Shown here: positions 8,633 through 18,276 of the stretch, in pieces
Layout of the letters: each line of letters begins with the position of its first letter
How positions within the stretch are numbered: position 1 is the first letter of the stretch
Source of the DNA: Brevirhabdus sp.
Lineage (GTDB): Bacteria > Pseudomonadota > Alphaproteobacteria > Rhodobacterales > Rhodobacteraceae
Direction: 5' to 3'
Length of the DNA stretch: 63,576 bases
Assembly (NCBI GenBank): GCA_024637315.1
Contig: JAGXFH010000070.1
Location: forward strand, 1-63,576
Notes under the pieces: generated by a model
Told to the model about the DNA's origin: nothing
The model's input: the letters and a program-made list of their open reading frames with translations, nothing else
Databases searched by the model: none
Translations under genes and position numbers: made by a program

Positions 8633-9739
8633 TCAGGCGATCATTTCAGTCAGCAGCGTCGCCGCTTCGTAGCTGCGCAGCGATCGCGCAAAGGTCTGTG
8701 AATGCCGTGGCAGCGCGGCAGCGGGCAGCGCCGACAGGTTCGACGCGGTGACGATCCCCGGCGCGCCCGCCAACTGGCTGATGTAGAGACTCTCGGTCCA
8801 GGTGCCGCCGACATCGATGCAGTCATGATCGTCCAGCAGGATCTGGTAATAGGTCACGACCGGCAGGTCGGGCTCGTAGTGGGCCGAATGCAGGTTGGTC
8901 AGGTCCTGCGCCCGGACCAACACCATATCGGCGCCGAACAGGTACTCTGCATCCGCCCCGGTCATCAGCAACGATTGACTTTGGGCGATGACAATATCCT
9001 CGATCAGCCCGAAGAACGGCGCCCGAAGCCGGATCGGAGAGAAATGACCGACCGCCGGCAAGTCCGTGCGGGTTATCCAGCGGATCGGTTTTGGATCGCC
9101 CTGCACGGTAGCGACCATGTCGCCCAGCGCCAGCCGCTCGACCGGGCGATACCCCTCGGTCGTGCCGACGAGATTGCCGCGCATCAGTCCTGAATTCAGG
9201 CAGATCGGCGCGACGTGATCGGCAATCGCAAGGCAGATGATCCCGTCCTCGACGATCGTCGCCGGTCCAATCGAAACGATGTCTCGCAAATCCTCAAGCG
9301 GCAGAGGAACCGGATCAGGGACCGTCGCCTGATGGATCGAGAAGCGGTCAAGCGACTGCACTGTCAGATGTGCGACGCGGGCAGGCGCATCCCAGCTATA
9401 GCTGATCCGCAGCCTTGCGCCGGGCAGGAACTCGGCGCTCGACAGCGTTGCGCCGACAGGCGTGCCACCCTGTGCCAGCGTCAGGTGAATCGCCGGGCTC
9501 GCGTCGCACTCGACCGTGAACTGCCGGTGCCACCCGGCATTGGACCGGAACGACAACAGCGGCTGCCGCCGATCTGCAGCGACCGGAACCTCGACCTCGA
9601 ACATGACGGTGCCCTGCACCAGCAGCATGTCCTGATCGGGATACCCGGCATCCGTGCCGGTGGGGTCGAACGCCATGTTTGGTCGTGCCTTGCGCGAGGC
9701 GTAGCCGGGCGGGAAGGGATTGATGCCAATCCAACTCAT
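8633..9739 (-). CDS. Hint_2-like protein lacking the catalytic residues
   Basis: A 368-residue protein with two parts. Residues ~1-180 are a beta-rich domain (lectin/LamG-like by pattern only). Residues ~185-300 are a Hint_2-type domain, recognisable by YRPVERLALGDMV followed by PIRW. Aligned by eye with the neighbour at 9778-11346, the splicing-type Cys is replaced by Gly and the block B His in LSPQHR by Ser, so self-cleavage chemistry looks lost. The ATG at 9739 with CGGAG eight bases upstream is preferred to the GTG at 9748. It lies 38 bases after the second Hint gene, probably in one operon. No signal peptide is obvious. Function unknown. Confidence 0.7.
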   Translation of the reverse strand: MSWIGINPFPPGYASRKARPNMAFDPTGTDAGYPDQDMLLVQGTVMFEVEVPVAADRRQPLLSFRSNAGWHRQFTVECDASPAIHLTLAQGGTPVGATLSSAEFLPGARLRISYSWDAPARVAHLTVQSLDRFSIHQATVPDPVPLPLEDLRDIVSIGPATIVEDGIICLAIADHVAPICLNSGLMRGNLVGTTEGYRPVERLALGDMVATVQGDPKPIRWITRTDLPAVGHFSPIRLRAPFFGLIEDIVIAQSQSLLMTGADAEYLFGADMVLVRAQDLTNLHSAHYEPDLPVVTYYQILLDDHDCIDVGGTWTESLYISQLAGAPGIVTASNLSALPAAALPRHSQTFARSLRSYEAATLLTEMIA

Positions 9740-9777
9740 CTGCGACACTCCGATATGCTGGATCGTTTCGACACCGG

Positions 9778-11346
9778 TCAGGCCGCCAAACCGGACGCAA
9801 GCAATGCCTGGGCTTCGAAGTTTCGCAGGCCAGGTCGGGCGGATGGGCCATAACCTTTCCCTGTATGTGGATCCAATTCAGGGAAAATCGTGCAGATCTC
9901 GTCGATCGCCTGCGGCTCGAAGCAGTTTGTGGTTTGCGGTCCGGGCAGGAAACTTTCCGTTGCCAACCCCTCCGACCAGACCACCTGATGCCGGTCAAAG
10001 AGGATGTGGACGTAAGTAACGCTGTCGCATTCCTGCCGCTGGATCGAATGGTCATTGACCAGATCCTTGGCGGCAACCAGCACCTCGGAGGCCCAGAACA
10101 TCAACTCGGCATAGGTATCGCGGATCAACACCCGATGCTGAGGCGACAGCAGCAGGGCGCGGTGCTGACCCAGTGCGCCGGCCTTGAACCGGATCGGCGC
10201 CTGCTTGCCGCGCCCGGCGACCGCGCGGCTGCCGATCCAGCGAACCGGCTGCGGTCCGTCATCGACCGTAACGACAAGATCGCCGGCGCAAAGAGACTCG
10301 ACCGGCACATCCCCGCGAGGGGTGCGGATCAGCGTCCCGGCGACGAAACAGGGCACCGTGTCCACGGTGACAATACCAACGTCGATCTGCCCCGAGGAAT
10401 CCTGAATGCCGTAGGTGAAACTGATCTCTTCGACATCAAGATCGGTCTGGATCGAGATTGTGCCATCGCCATTCAGCGTCACCACCTGGCCGGTTGCCAG
10501 CGTTACGCTGCTTCCGGCAGTGACCGCAACACCGTTGATGTGCGTGATCATCAGCGTGCCGCCTGCAGCACTGTAATCATTCGCCAGCACATCAACCGTC
10601 TGCGTTCCGCCGATCCCGATCGTGACCGAGTCGTCGTTGGCAATCAGAACTGTCTGTACACTGTCGCCCGCGATCAGCAGGCTGGAATCGTAATTGCTGT
10701 CGGTGGTATCCGCGATGCCGATCCGGATCGAGTTGACGACACCCGGATTGACCGGGATCGTCAGGGTCATGGTGACGGTGAAACCGTCCATCTCGGTGTT
10801 ATACGCGCCCGATGTGTTGTCTGTGAAAAGGTTGACATTGTCGGTCTGGTTGACGTTGCCGACACTGGTGCTGCCATCCCCGACTGACAGCGGCACAAGG
10901 GTGCCGTTGATCCAGACCCCAACCACGTCATTAAAGATCGACCCGGAATATTCCGGATATTCTTCGGACGTGAACACGAACTGCATCGTCATCACATCGC
11001 CGGTCGGAATGAAATCCACGTCCAGAATGGCGGCGTCGTAGGTGGAGGTGCCGGCAATGGCGTTGAACCCGGGATCATTGTTGACGCCACTTGTATTGGT
11101 CGAGGAGTTGGTCGACTGGTTGTTCGGCCCGTAATTGTTGGTGAAGTCCCGTACCCGACCGGTCGAAAGGATGACTCCGGTATTACTGGGTGTGACACCC
11201 GGAGAGACATTGTCGCCGTTGTTGTAGATGCCAGACGAATTCCGGTCGCCGGTATAGCTGGCGCTGACGACAGTCACGCCATCGCCGAAGATTTCCTCTG
11301 CCATGGTCAGCGCCGACGCGCCTTGATTCACCGGCAATCGTGGCAT
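9778..11346 (-). CDS. Choice-of-anchor L and Hint domain surface protein
   Basis: A 522-residue protein, probably exported without a classical signal peptide. Residues ~1-215 match the choice-of-anchor L domain (FVFTSEEYPEYSGSIFNDV, then VGVWINGT and the asparagine/threonine-rich stretch). A cadherin/VCBS-like module follows (~235-325, DVLANDYSAAGG). Residues ~330-470 form a Hint_2 domain starting at PCFVAGTLIRTPRG, with the nucleophilic Cys and the LSPQHRVL histidine block intact. Such proteins are common in Rhodobacterales and are thought to be secreted, often by type I systems, with Hint-mediated self-cleavage; that is inference here. It probably leads an operon with the degenerate Hint gene. 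ATG 11346 has GGGGG upstream. Confidence 0.85.
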   Translation of the reverse strand: MPRLPVNQGASALTMAEEIFGDGVTVVSASYTGDRNSSGIYNNGDNVSPGVTPSNTGVILSTGRVRDFTNNYGPNNQSTNSSTNTSGVNNDPGFNAIAGTSTYDAAILDVDFIPTGDVMTMQFVFTSEEYPEYSGSIFNDVVGVWINGTLVPLSVGDGSTSVGNVNQTDNVNLFTDNTSGAYNTEMDGFTVTMTLTIPVNPGVVNSIRIGIADTTDSNYDSSLLIAGDSVQTVLIANDDSVTIGIGGTQTVDVLANDYSAAGGTLMITHINGVAVTAGSSVTLATGQVVTLNGDGTISIQTDLDVEEISFTYGIQDSSGQIDVGIVTVDTVPCFVAGTLIRTPRGDVPVESLCAGDLVVTVDDGPQPVRWIGSRAVAGRGKQAPIRFKAGALGQHRALLLSPQHRVLIRDTYAELMFWASEVLVAAKDLVNDHSIQRQECDSVTYVHILFDRHQVVWSEGLATESFLPGPQTTNCFEPQAIDEICTIFPELDPHTGKGYGPSARPGLRNFEAQALLASGLAA

Positions 11347-11452
11347 CGCTGCCCCCTGTTTTCAGAAGGCAGGGCGGGCGCAAAACCATTGGTCGCGACC
11401 GTCAGGACGCGTTTCTTGGGATACTACCGCTCGTTGGGCACATTTGGCCCGC

Positions 11453-11475
11453 AGTCCTGCCTCAGGACTTTTTTT
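11453..11475 (+). terminator. Orphan intrinsic terminator in the dapE leader
   Basis: A perfect 7-bp stem AGTCCTG/CAGGACT with a CCT loop leads directly into seven T residues on the plus strand. No plus-strand protein gene ends here: the left neighbour is on the minus strand and dapE starts 154 bases downstream. It therefore ends either a small RNA or an attenuated dapE leader. A 10-bp palindrome GGTCGCGACC lies at 11391-11400 upstream. Confidence 0.7.
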
Positions 11476-11628
11476 ATTGCCGCCAATATGGACGCCTGAT
11501 TCGCAGTTGTTAACAAATTGGGAAGGCTTGCCGTACTTCAAGCAGCGGGTGTTTCCCAATCGCCACATCGCTGCAGGCGTTGCGAAGCCTGCAGACTACT
11601 AGTAACCAGAGCAAAAAGCAGGGCAAAC

Positions 11629-12780
11629 ATGCAGAACTCTTCAACCGATCCAGTCGCGCTGACCGCCGACCTCGTCCGTTGTCCTTCAGTCACTCCTGCA
11701 GAGGGTGGCGCGCTGATGCTGCTCGACAATCTGCTTTCGCAGGCGGGGTTTTCCTGCACCCGGGTCGATCGCGGCGGCGTGGCCAACCTGTACGCCCGCT
11801 GGGGTGAGAAGGGCCATCCCCGCAGCTTCGGCTTCAACGGACATACCGATGTCGTTCCGGTGGGTGACACGGCCGCATGGACAAGCGAACCGTTCGGGGC
11901 AGAAATCAGGGACGGCATGCTTTGGGGGCGCGGTTCGACAGACATGAAATCCGGTGTCGCCGCCTTCGCCGCCGCTGCCGTCGATTTCGTCCGTGAAACT
12001 CCGCCTGACGGGGCGGTGATCCTGGCGATCACCGGCGATGAAGAGGGCGACGCGACGGATGGCACTGTCGCCTTGCTCGACTGGATGACCGCCAATGGCG
12101 AAGCGATGACCGACTGCCTCGTCGGCGAACCGACCAGTCCCGAGGTTCTGGGCGAAGCGATCAAGATTGGCCGCAGAGGTTCCATGACAGGGTATTTCAC
12201 CGCCAGGGGCGTGCAGGGTCACACTGCCTATCCGCACCGGGCAAGGAACCCGGTTTCCGCCATCGCGATGCTGATCGACCGGCTCGCCAGCCGCACACTT
12301 GACGAAGGCACCGCACATTTCGACCCTTCGACACTGGCCGCGACGACCATCGACACCGGCAACCCGGCCAACAACGTGATCCCCGCCGAATGCCGCGCCA
12401 CGGTGAACATCCGCTTCAACGACAGCCACACCTCCGACAGCCTGACCGGCTGGATGAACGAGGTCACCGATCAGGTCGCGGCAGAGACCGGGGTCGGGAT
12501 CGAGATGCGGGCGCAGGTTTCCGGCGAAAGCTTTCTGACCCCACCGGGCGCGCTGTCCAAGCTTGTTTCCAGATCGGTGCAGGCCGAAACCGGCATCCTG
12601 CCGGACCTCTCGACATCCGGCGGCACCTCTGACGCCCGCTTCGTCAAGGATCACTGCCCGGTGGTCGAATTCGGGCTGGTCGGCAAGACCATGCATCAGG
12701 TTGATGAACGGGTTTCGGTCGAACAGATCCATCAACTCAAGGCGATCTACAGCCGGATATTGCGTGACTACTTCGCCTAA
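11629..12780 (+). CDS. dapE: Succinyl-diaminopimelate desuccinylase
   Basis: A 383-residue M20-family metallohydrolase that removes succinate from N-succinyl-LL-2,6-diaminopimelate in lysine and peptidoglycan synthesis. Metal-site motifs are present: [10 protein letters not shown] with the first His/Asp, [11 protein letters not shown] with the bridging Asp, and [12 protein letters not shown] with the catalytic Glu pair. GGTSDARF near the C-terminus is characteristic of DapE. The ATG at 11629 is chosen; the frame is open upstream to 11518 but those residues do not look like DapE. The DUF2064 gene starts inside its last codons. A terminator structure stands in its leader. Confidence 0.96.
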   Translation: MQNSSTDPVALTADLVRCPSVTPAEGGALMLLDNLLSQAGFSCTRVDRGGVANLYARWGEKGHPRSFGFNGHTDVVPVGDTAAWTSEPFGAEIRDGMLWGRGSTDMKSGVAAFAAAAVDFVRETPPDGAVILAITGDEEGDATDGTVALLDWMTANGEAMTDCLVGEPTSPEVLGEAIKIGRRGSMTGYFTARGVQGHTAYPHRARNPVSAIAMLIDRLASRTLDEGTAHFDPSTLAATTIDTGNPANNVIPAECRATVNIRFNDSHTSDSLTGWMNEVTDQVAAETGVGIEMRAQVSGESFLTPPGALSKLVSRSVQAETGILPDLSTSGGTSDARFVKDHCPVVEFGLVGKTMHQVDERVSVEQIHQLKAIYSRILRDYFA

Positions 12781-13351
12781 ACATCGGCGACGCCTCGTCA
12801 TCATGCTCAAGGAACCCGTCGCGGGCCGCGTGAAAACCCGGCTTGGTCGCGATATCGGCATGAGCGCCGCTGCCTGGTGGTTCCGCCACCAGACGCGGAC
12901 TCTGATCCGCAACCTGCGCGACCCGCGCTGGCAGCTGATCCTTGCCGTGTCGCCCGACAAACAGGGTCTGCACAGCCGTTTCTGGCCGGCTGACCTTTCG
13001 CGCACCCCGCAAGGTGCCGGCAATCTCGGCACCCGGATGAAGCGCATCTTCGACCAGGCGCCGCCGGGCCCGGTGCTGATCGTGGGCGCCGATATCCCAG
13101 CCATCGGCAAAGACCATATCACCCGCGCCTTCGACGCGCTCGGGGCACATCAAGCGGTCATCGGTCCTGCCGTGGATGGCGGCTACTGGTTGATCGGCCT
13201 GAAACGCGCCCGCCCGACCCCGCCGAAGCTTTTCGAGAATGTCCGCTGGTCCAGCGAGAACACCCTTTCAGACACTGTTCTGACCCTGAAAGGCCATCGC
13301 ATCGCCTATATCGACACCTTGGCAGACGTCGATACCGTCGACGATCTCTGA
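12764..13351 (+). CDS. DUF2064/TIGR04282-type nucleotide-sugar transferase-like protein
   Basis: A 195-residue protein with the GT-A-like fold of the DUF2064/TIGR04282 family. The start [20 protein letters not shown] contains the family signature (K-x-P-x-x-G-x-x-K-T-R-L). [10 protein letters not shown] supplies the DxP loop and [13 protein letters not shown] the conserved GGY segment. Relatives are annotated as arsenosugar-biosynthesis glycosyltransferases, but many stand alone as here, so the substrate is open. The frame is open to 12563 in the shadow of dapE; GTG 12764 is the most sensible start and overlaps dapE by 17 bases, implying translational coupling. Confidence 0.8.
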   Translation: MTTSPKHRRRLVIMLKEPVAGRVKTRLGRDIGMSAAAWWFRHQTRTLIRNLRDPRWQLILAVSPDKQGLHSRFWPADLSRTPQGAGNLGTRMKRIFDQAPPGPVLIVGADIPAIGKDHITRAFDALGAHQAVIGPAVDGGYWLIGLKRARPTPPKLFENVRWSSENTLSDTVLTLKGHRIAYIDTLADVDTVDDL

Positions 13352-13401
13352 CGCGTCGTTTTCCCCGCGACGGCCCCCGCGACCCGTGCTAAATCACCGG
13401 C

Positions 13402-15657
13402 ATGAAAACTATCCCCACGAAAGAGGAGATCCTGAACTGGATTTCCGAAAATCCCACCCTCACCGCCAAGCGTGACATTGCCCGGGCCTTCGGAGTCAAG
13501 GGCGCCGCCCGGATCGACCTCAAACGCCTGTTGAAAGAACTGGAGGCGGAAGGGCACCTGGAGAAGCGCAAGAAAACCTATCACGACCCCGAAAAGCTGC
13601 CGCCCGTCGCCGTGCTGCAAGTGCTGGGCCCGGATCGCGAGGGCGATCTCTTCGCCCGCCCGCTGGAATGGGCAGGCGATGGACCCGAGCCGAAGATCCT
13701 GCTGGTCCTGAAAGCCTCTGACCCGGCTCTTGGCGAAGGCGATCGCATCCTTGCGCGTCTGCAAGAGGTGCAGGGTGAAGATCACCAGTATCAGGGCCGG
13801 TTGATCCGCCGCATCGGCACCAACCCGCACCGCATCCTCGGCATCTTCCGCAAACGCGCCGAGGGCGGGCGTATCCAGCCGATCGACAAGGGTGCCGACA
13901 AGGCATGGGCCGTCGAGGCCAAGTCGACCGAAGGCGCGAAAGACGGGGAACTGGTCGAGGCCGAACAGACCGGCCCGAAAGGCCGCATGGGCCTGCCGCA
14001 GGCCCGCATTGTCAACCGCCTTGGCGATCCGTCCGCGCCAAAAGCAGTGTCTCTGATTGCGATTCATCAGCACGGCATCCCCGATGATTTCCCCGACGAG
14101 GTGATTGCGGAGGCCGACTCGCAGAAGCCCGCCGAACTGGACGACCGCGAGGATCTGCGCCACCTGCCGCTGATCACCATCGACCCGTCGGATGCGCGCG
14201 ACCACGATGACGCCGTCTGGGCGCATGCCGATGACAATCCGAAGAACGAAGGCGGCCATGTCGTCTGGGTGGCCATTGCCGATGTCGCGCATCACGTCAC
14301 ACCCGGCTCGGCGCTTGACCGCGAGGCCCGCAAGCGTGGCAACTCCACCTACTTCCCGGACCGTGTCGTGCCGATGCTGCCCGATCGCCTGTCGGGCGAT
14401 CTCTGCTCGTTGCATGAAGGCGTCCCGCGCGCCTGCCTTGCCGTCCGAATGGTGCTGGATGGCAAGGGCAACAAGCTCAGCCACCGCTTTACCCGCGGAT
14501 TGATGAAATCCGTGGCCTCCTTGAACTATGTCGAGGTGCAGGCCGCCCGTGACGGCCAGCCCAACGACAAGACCGCGCCGCTGCTGGACGAGGTGATAAA
14601 CCCGCTCTACGCCGCCTACGAGGCCACCACCAAGGCTCGCGCCACCCGCCAGCCGCTCGACCTCGACCTTCCCGAGCGAAAGATCATCTTGTCCGAGGAT
14701 GGCAAGGTCAGCTCGGTCGCAATCGCCGAACGGCTCGATGCGCACCGGCTGATCGAGGAGTTCATGGTGCTGGCCAATGTCGCCGCCGCCGAGGAACTGA
14801 TCCGCCTGCAGCGTCCGCTTCTGTTCCGCGTCCACGAGGAACCCTCGCCGGCAAAGCTGGAGGCGCTCCGAGAGGTGGCGCAGGCCTCGGGGTTCACACT
14901 GGCCAAGGGTCAGGTCCTGCACACGCAACACCTCAACCGGCTGCTCGGTCAGGCCGAGGACACCGAGTTCGACGAACTCATCAACATGACCACCCTGCGG
15001 TCGATGACGCAGGCCTATTACACACCCGAGCATCTGGCGCATTTCGGCCTGGCGCTGAAAAGCTATGCGCATTTCACGTCGCCGATCCGCCGCTATTCCG
15101 ACCTGATCGTGCACCGCGCGCTGATTTCGGCGCATGGCTGGGGCAAGGACGGGCTGTCGAAAGACGACATCGAACGCTTGCCGGATACCGCCACCCACAT
15201 CTCGGAAACCGAACGCCGTTCGATGGCGGCCGAGCGTGACACCAATGACCGCTACCTCGCCGCCTATCTCTCGGAACGCGTCGGCAACGAGTTCACCGGC
15301 CGGATTTCCGGCATCGCCCGTTTCGGCGCCTTCGTGAAGCTCGATGAAACCGGCGCCGACGGCCTGATCCCGATCCGCACGCTGGGTCGGGAATTCTTTC
15401 ACTTCGACGCCAATGCCGGTACGCTTACCGGGTCCGATACCGGCTTGACCATCGGCCTTGGTCAGCGCGTGACCGTCAGGCTCGCTGAATCCGTGCCGGT
15501 CACCGGTGGGCTGACGCTGGAACTTTTGTCGGTCGAGGGCAGCCTGTTGCCACAGCCCAAGAGCCGGGGCAGGGGCAAGGTGACCTCTCCCGCCGGCAAC
15601 CGAACCCGCAAGAAATCGGCCAAGACCAAGCGCAAGGTCGAACGCAAGCGCCGCTAG
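13402..15657 (+). CDS. rnr: Ribonuclease R
   Basis: A 751-residue 3'-5' exoribonuclease of the RNB family that degrades structured RNA. Order of domains: an N-terminal winged-helix/OB region, cold-shock domains around residues 65-230, the RNB catalytic domain from ~250 with DPSDARDHDDAVW carrying the four Mg-binding aspartates, the HFTSPIRRYSDLIVHR motif near ~560, a C-terminal S1 domain (FTGRISGIARFGAFVKL) and a basic tail rich in Lys and Arg. The family norm is 700-800 residues, so it is full length. It starts 50 bases after the DUF2064 gene. Confidence 0.96.
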   Translation: MKTIPTKEEILNWISENPTLTAKRDIARAFGVKGAARIDLKRLLKELEAEGHLEKRKKTYHDPEKLPPVAVLQVLGPDREGDLFARPLEWAGDGPEPKILLVLKASDPALGEGDRILARLQEVQGEDHQYQGRLIRRIGTNPHRILGIFRKRAEGGRIQPIDKGADKAWAVEAKSTEGAKDGELVEAEQTGPKGRMGLPQARIVNRLGDPSAPKAVSLIAIHQHGIPDDFPDEVIAEADSQKPAELDDREDLRHLPLITIDPSDARDHDDAVWAHADDNPKNEGGHVVWVAIADVAHHVTPGSALDREARKRGNSTYFPDRVVPMLPDRLSGDLCSLHEGVPRACLAVRMVLDGKGNKLSHRFTRGLMKSVASLNYVEVQAARDGQPNDKTAPLLDEVINPLYAAYEATTKARATRQPLDLDLPERKIILSEDGKVSSVAIAERLDAHRLIEEFMVLANVAAAEELIRLQRPLLFRVHEEPSPAKLEALREVAQASGFTLAKGQVLHTQHLNRLLGQAEDTEFDELINMTTLRSMTQAYYTPEHLAHFGLALKSYAHFTSPIRRYSDLIVHRALISAHGWGKDGLSKDDIERLPDTATHISETERRSMAAERDTNDRYLAAYLSERVGNEFTGRISGIARFGAFVKLDETGADGLIPIRTLGREFFHFDANAGTLTGSDTGLTIGLGQRVTVRLAESVPVTGGLTLELLSVEGSLLPQPKSRGRGKVTSPAGNRTRKKSAKTKRKVERKRR

Positions 15658-15749
15658 CAGATCCTTGCCCAAACCCGGCGACCGTGCTTCCGATATCGTG
15701 CGAATCTGCTACTGTTTGTCAAAACAAGAGCAGTCGACAGGTCCATCCC

Positions 15750-17018
15750 ATGCACTTCTTCCCCATGCTCTCCATGCTGTTGGCGATACTGTGCGCCGCA
15801 GCGCAGAGCCATGCCGGCCCGGTTGCTCTGGACATGCGGCAAAGCCCGCAACATCCTGGCAACAAGGGGGATGTGATCATGGTGCAGGCTGATACCGCCA
15901 ATCTCGGCTTTCGCCGCTGGATCGAAGGCTTCCGCAATCAGGCTGTGCGCAACGGAATTTCGGCCAGCATCTTCGACGCCGCGTTCGAAGGCGTGAACTA
16001 TAACACGAGTGTCATCCAGAAGGACCGGAACCAGTCCGAGTTCACCAAACAGATCTGGGACTACCTGGACTCTGCCGTCTCTGACACTCGCATCGCGAAC
16101 GGACAGCAGGCGCTGGCACAGAACCGCCGAATCCTCGATCGAATCGAGTCGAAATACGGCGTCGAGAGTGAGGTCGTTACGGCCATCTGGGGCCTGGAAA
16201 GCGCCTATGGCACGTTCCGCGGCACCCTGCCGCTGATCGAATCTCTGGCAACTCTCGCCTATGATGGCCGCCGCCGCGACTTTTTTGAAGATCAACTGAT
16301 TGCCGCCCTCAAGATCATCGAGCAGGGCAATGTTCATCCCCGCGATATGACCGGTTCCTGGGCTGGCGCGATGGGCCATACCCAGTTCATCCCGACCAGT
16401 TACCTCGCCTTTGCCGTCGATTTCACCGGCGACGGCAGACGCGATATCTGGTCGGACGATCCTACCGAGGCGCTCGCTTCGACAGCTGCCTATCTGGCGC
16501 GCTTCGGCTGGCGCAAGGGCCAGCCCTGGGGCGTCGAAGTGGCGCTGCCCAAGGGCTTCGACTACGGCCTCTCGGGCGAGCGGATCAAGAAATCCGTCGC
16601 CGACTGGGCGGCACTCGGAATTCGCGACGCCGAAGGTGGCACGATCCCCGAACACGGCCCCGCCTCGATCCTGTTGCCGGCGGGCGCGCAAGGTGCAGCC
16701 TTCATGATCTTCCAGAATTTCCACGTCATCGAACGCTACAACAAGGCCGATGCATATGTGATCGCGGTCGGCCACCTCTCGGACCGGATCAGCGGCGCCC
16801 CTGCCTTGCGCGCCGAATGGCCGCGCGGCGACCGATCGCTGAAATTCACCGAGAAGCAGGAAATGCAGCAACGCCTCACCGCTGCCGGGTTCAATACGCA
16901 AGGGATCGACGGCGTCATCGGCCCGAACACGATCGAGGCGATCCGTGCATTTCAGGCCCGCACCGGCATGATCCCCGATGGCTACGCGTCACTCGAGATT
17001 CTCCTGAGGCTTAGGTAG
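15750..17018 (+). CDS. Lytic murein transglycosylase (MltB-like) with peptidoglycan-binding domain
   Basis: A 422-residue periplasmic enzyme that cleaves glycan strands with formation of 1,6-anhydro ends. Residues 1-23 form a signal peptide (MHFFPMLSMLLAILCAAAQS). The SLT_2 domain spans ~45-340, with IWGLESAYGTFRG holding the catalytic glutamate, then GAMGHTQFIPTSYL and DGRRDIW. A PG_binding_1 domain lies at ~355-422 (LTAAGFNTQGIDGVIGPNT). The frame is open to 15684, but the ATG at 15750 gives a proper signal peptide. No lipobox cysteine is at the cleavage site, so it should be soluble rather than lipid-anchored. Confidence 0.92.
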   Translation: MHFFPMLSMLLAILCAAAQSHAGPVALDMRQSPQHPGNKGDVIMVQADTANLGFRRWIEGFRNQAVRNGISASIFDAAFEGVNYNTSVIQKDRNQSEFTKQIWDYLDSAVSDTRIANGQQALAQNRRILDRIESKYGVESEVVTAIWGLESAYGTFRGTLPLIESLATLAYDGRRRDFFEDQLIAALKIIEQGNVHPRDMTGSWAGAMGHTQFIPTSYLAFAVDFTGDGRRDIWSDDPTEALASTAAYLARFGWRKGQPWGVEVALPKGFDYGLSGERIKKSVADWAALGIRDAEGGTIPEHGPASILLPAGAQGAAFMIFQNFHVIERYNKADAYVIAVGHLSDRISGAPALRAEWPRGDRSLKFTEKQEMQQRLTAAGFNTQGIDGVIGPNTIEAIRAFQARTGMIPDGYASLEILLRLR

Positions 17019-17066
17019 CGGCCATACTTCATGTTAGAACTGCCTTAGGGACCAAGGAGATTTCCG

Positions 17067-18221
17067 ATGAAGATCGCCGCCTTCAATGTCGAGAACCTCT
17101 TTGACCGAGCCAAGGCGTTCAATGCCGACGATCCTACCGCGCATCAACAGGTGCTTGACGATCATGCCGAACTGAACAAGCTTTTCGAACTTCCGGTCTA
17201 CACGGCCGCCGCCAAGGCGCGGATGCTGGAACTCATTGAACGGCTGGGCATGCTGCATCGCGATCAGGGCCGCGCCGATACGTTCACCCAGATCCGCAAG
17301 ATCCGAGGACAACTGATCAGGCGCCCCCGCGATCCCGCAGAACCGCGCGAAATCGTCGCGAATGGCCGCGACGACTGGGTCGGCTGGGTCGAACTCAAGA
17401 CCGAAACCGTCGACGAAACCGCAATGCTGATGACAGCCAAGGTCATCGCAGAGGTCGCCGCCGACGTGCTGGCGGTGATCGAGGCCGAAAGCCGGCCAGT
17501 GCTCAAGGCCTTCCAGACCTTCATGGCCGAGAAACTGAACCTGCCCGAAACCTATCGTCACCTGATGATCATCGACGGCAATGACGACCGCGGCATTGAT
17601 GTCGGCCTCGCCTCGCGCGACGGCTTTCCAATCGGCACGGTTCGCAGCCATGTCGATGACCTCAAGCCCGACGGTTTTCCGGTCTTCAGCCGCGACTGTC
17701 CGGAATACGAAATCACCACGCCGAGCGGCGCGAAGGTCTTGGTCCTGCCCAACCATTTCAAATCGAAGTTCGGCGGCAATGATCCCGTCTCGCGCGCCAA
17801 GCGTCTGGCGCAGTCGAATGCCGTCGTCAGCTTCTATAACCGTCTGCGCGCCGAAGGCGTGGACAATATCGTGGTTCTGGGCGATCTCAACGACACGCCC
17901 GACAGCGCAGAGCTTGCACCGCTCCTCCAGCAAACCGACCTCAAGGATGCCTCCGACCATCCGAACTTCACCGATTTCGAATTCAACGTGCAGAACGGCC
18001 ATCTCGGCATCGGCACTTATGACTTGGGCAATGACGGCAGCAAGATCGACTATCTGCTTTTGTCGCCGTCGCTGTTCGCAAAGGTCACGGCGGGTGGTCT
18101 TTTTCGCAAGGGCGCCTGGCCTGGATCGCGTCCGGCACGCTGGGTGACCTATCCTGAACTCAAGCGCAGGCATCACGCGGCCTCTGATCACCACCTGATC
18201 TGGGCCGAGATAAACATCTGA
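17067..18221 (+). CDS. Endonuclease/exonuclease/phosphatase family protein
   Basis: A 384-residue cytosolic protein of the EEP superfamily (DNase I fold). Motifs in order: AAFNVENLFD at the N-terminus, AVIEAESRP with the metal-binding glutamate, VLPNHFKSKFGG, VVLGDLNDTPDS with the Asn/Asp pair, KIDYLLLSP, and the terminal SDHHLIW with the catalytic histidine. All active-site positions appear present, so it should hydrolyse phosphodiester or phosphomonoester bonds; DNA, lipid or other substrates cannot be distinguished. A 48-base gap with AAGGAG separates it from the transglycosylase gene. Confidence 0.85.
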   Translation: MKIAAFNVENLFDRAKAFNADDPTAHQQVLDDHAELNKLFELPVYTAAAKARMLELIERLGMLHRDQGRADTFTQIRKIRGQLIRRPRDPAEPREIVANGRDDWVGWVELKTETVDETAMLMTAKVIAEVAADVLAVIEAESRPVLKAFQTFMAEKLNLPETYRHLMIIDGNDDRGIDVGLASRDGFPIGTVRSHVDDLKPDGFPVFSRDCPEYEITTPSGAKVLVLPNHFKSKFGGNDPVSRAKRLAQSNAVVSFYNRLRAEGVDNIVVLGDLNDTPDSAELAPLLQQTDLKDASDHPNFTDFEFNVQNGHLGIGTYDLGNDGSKIDYLLLSPSLFAKVTAGGLFRKGAWPGSRPARWVTYPELKRRHHAASDHHLIWAEINI

Positions 18222-18276
18222 CCTTTTCCGCCGGACATCTTCGGTGCACTCTGCCGGGATCAGCGAAAGGACAGCC

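Noticed and set aside
13306-15672. A 788-codon minus-strand frame
   Set aside because: Antisense to rnr, which has all RNase R motifs. No domain visible in the opposite frame.
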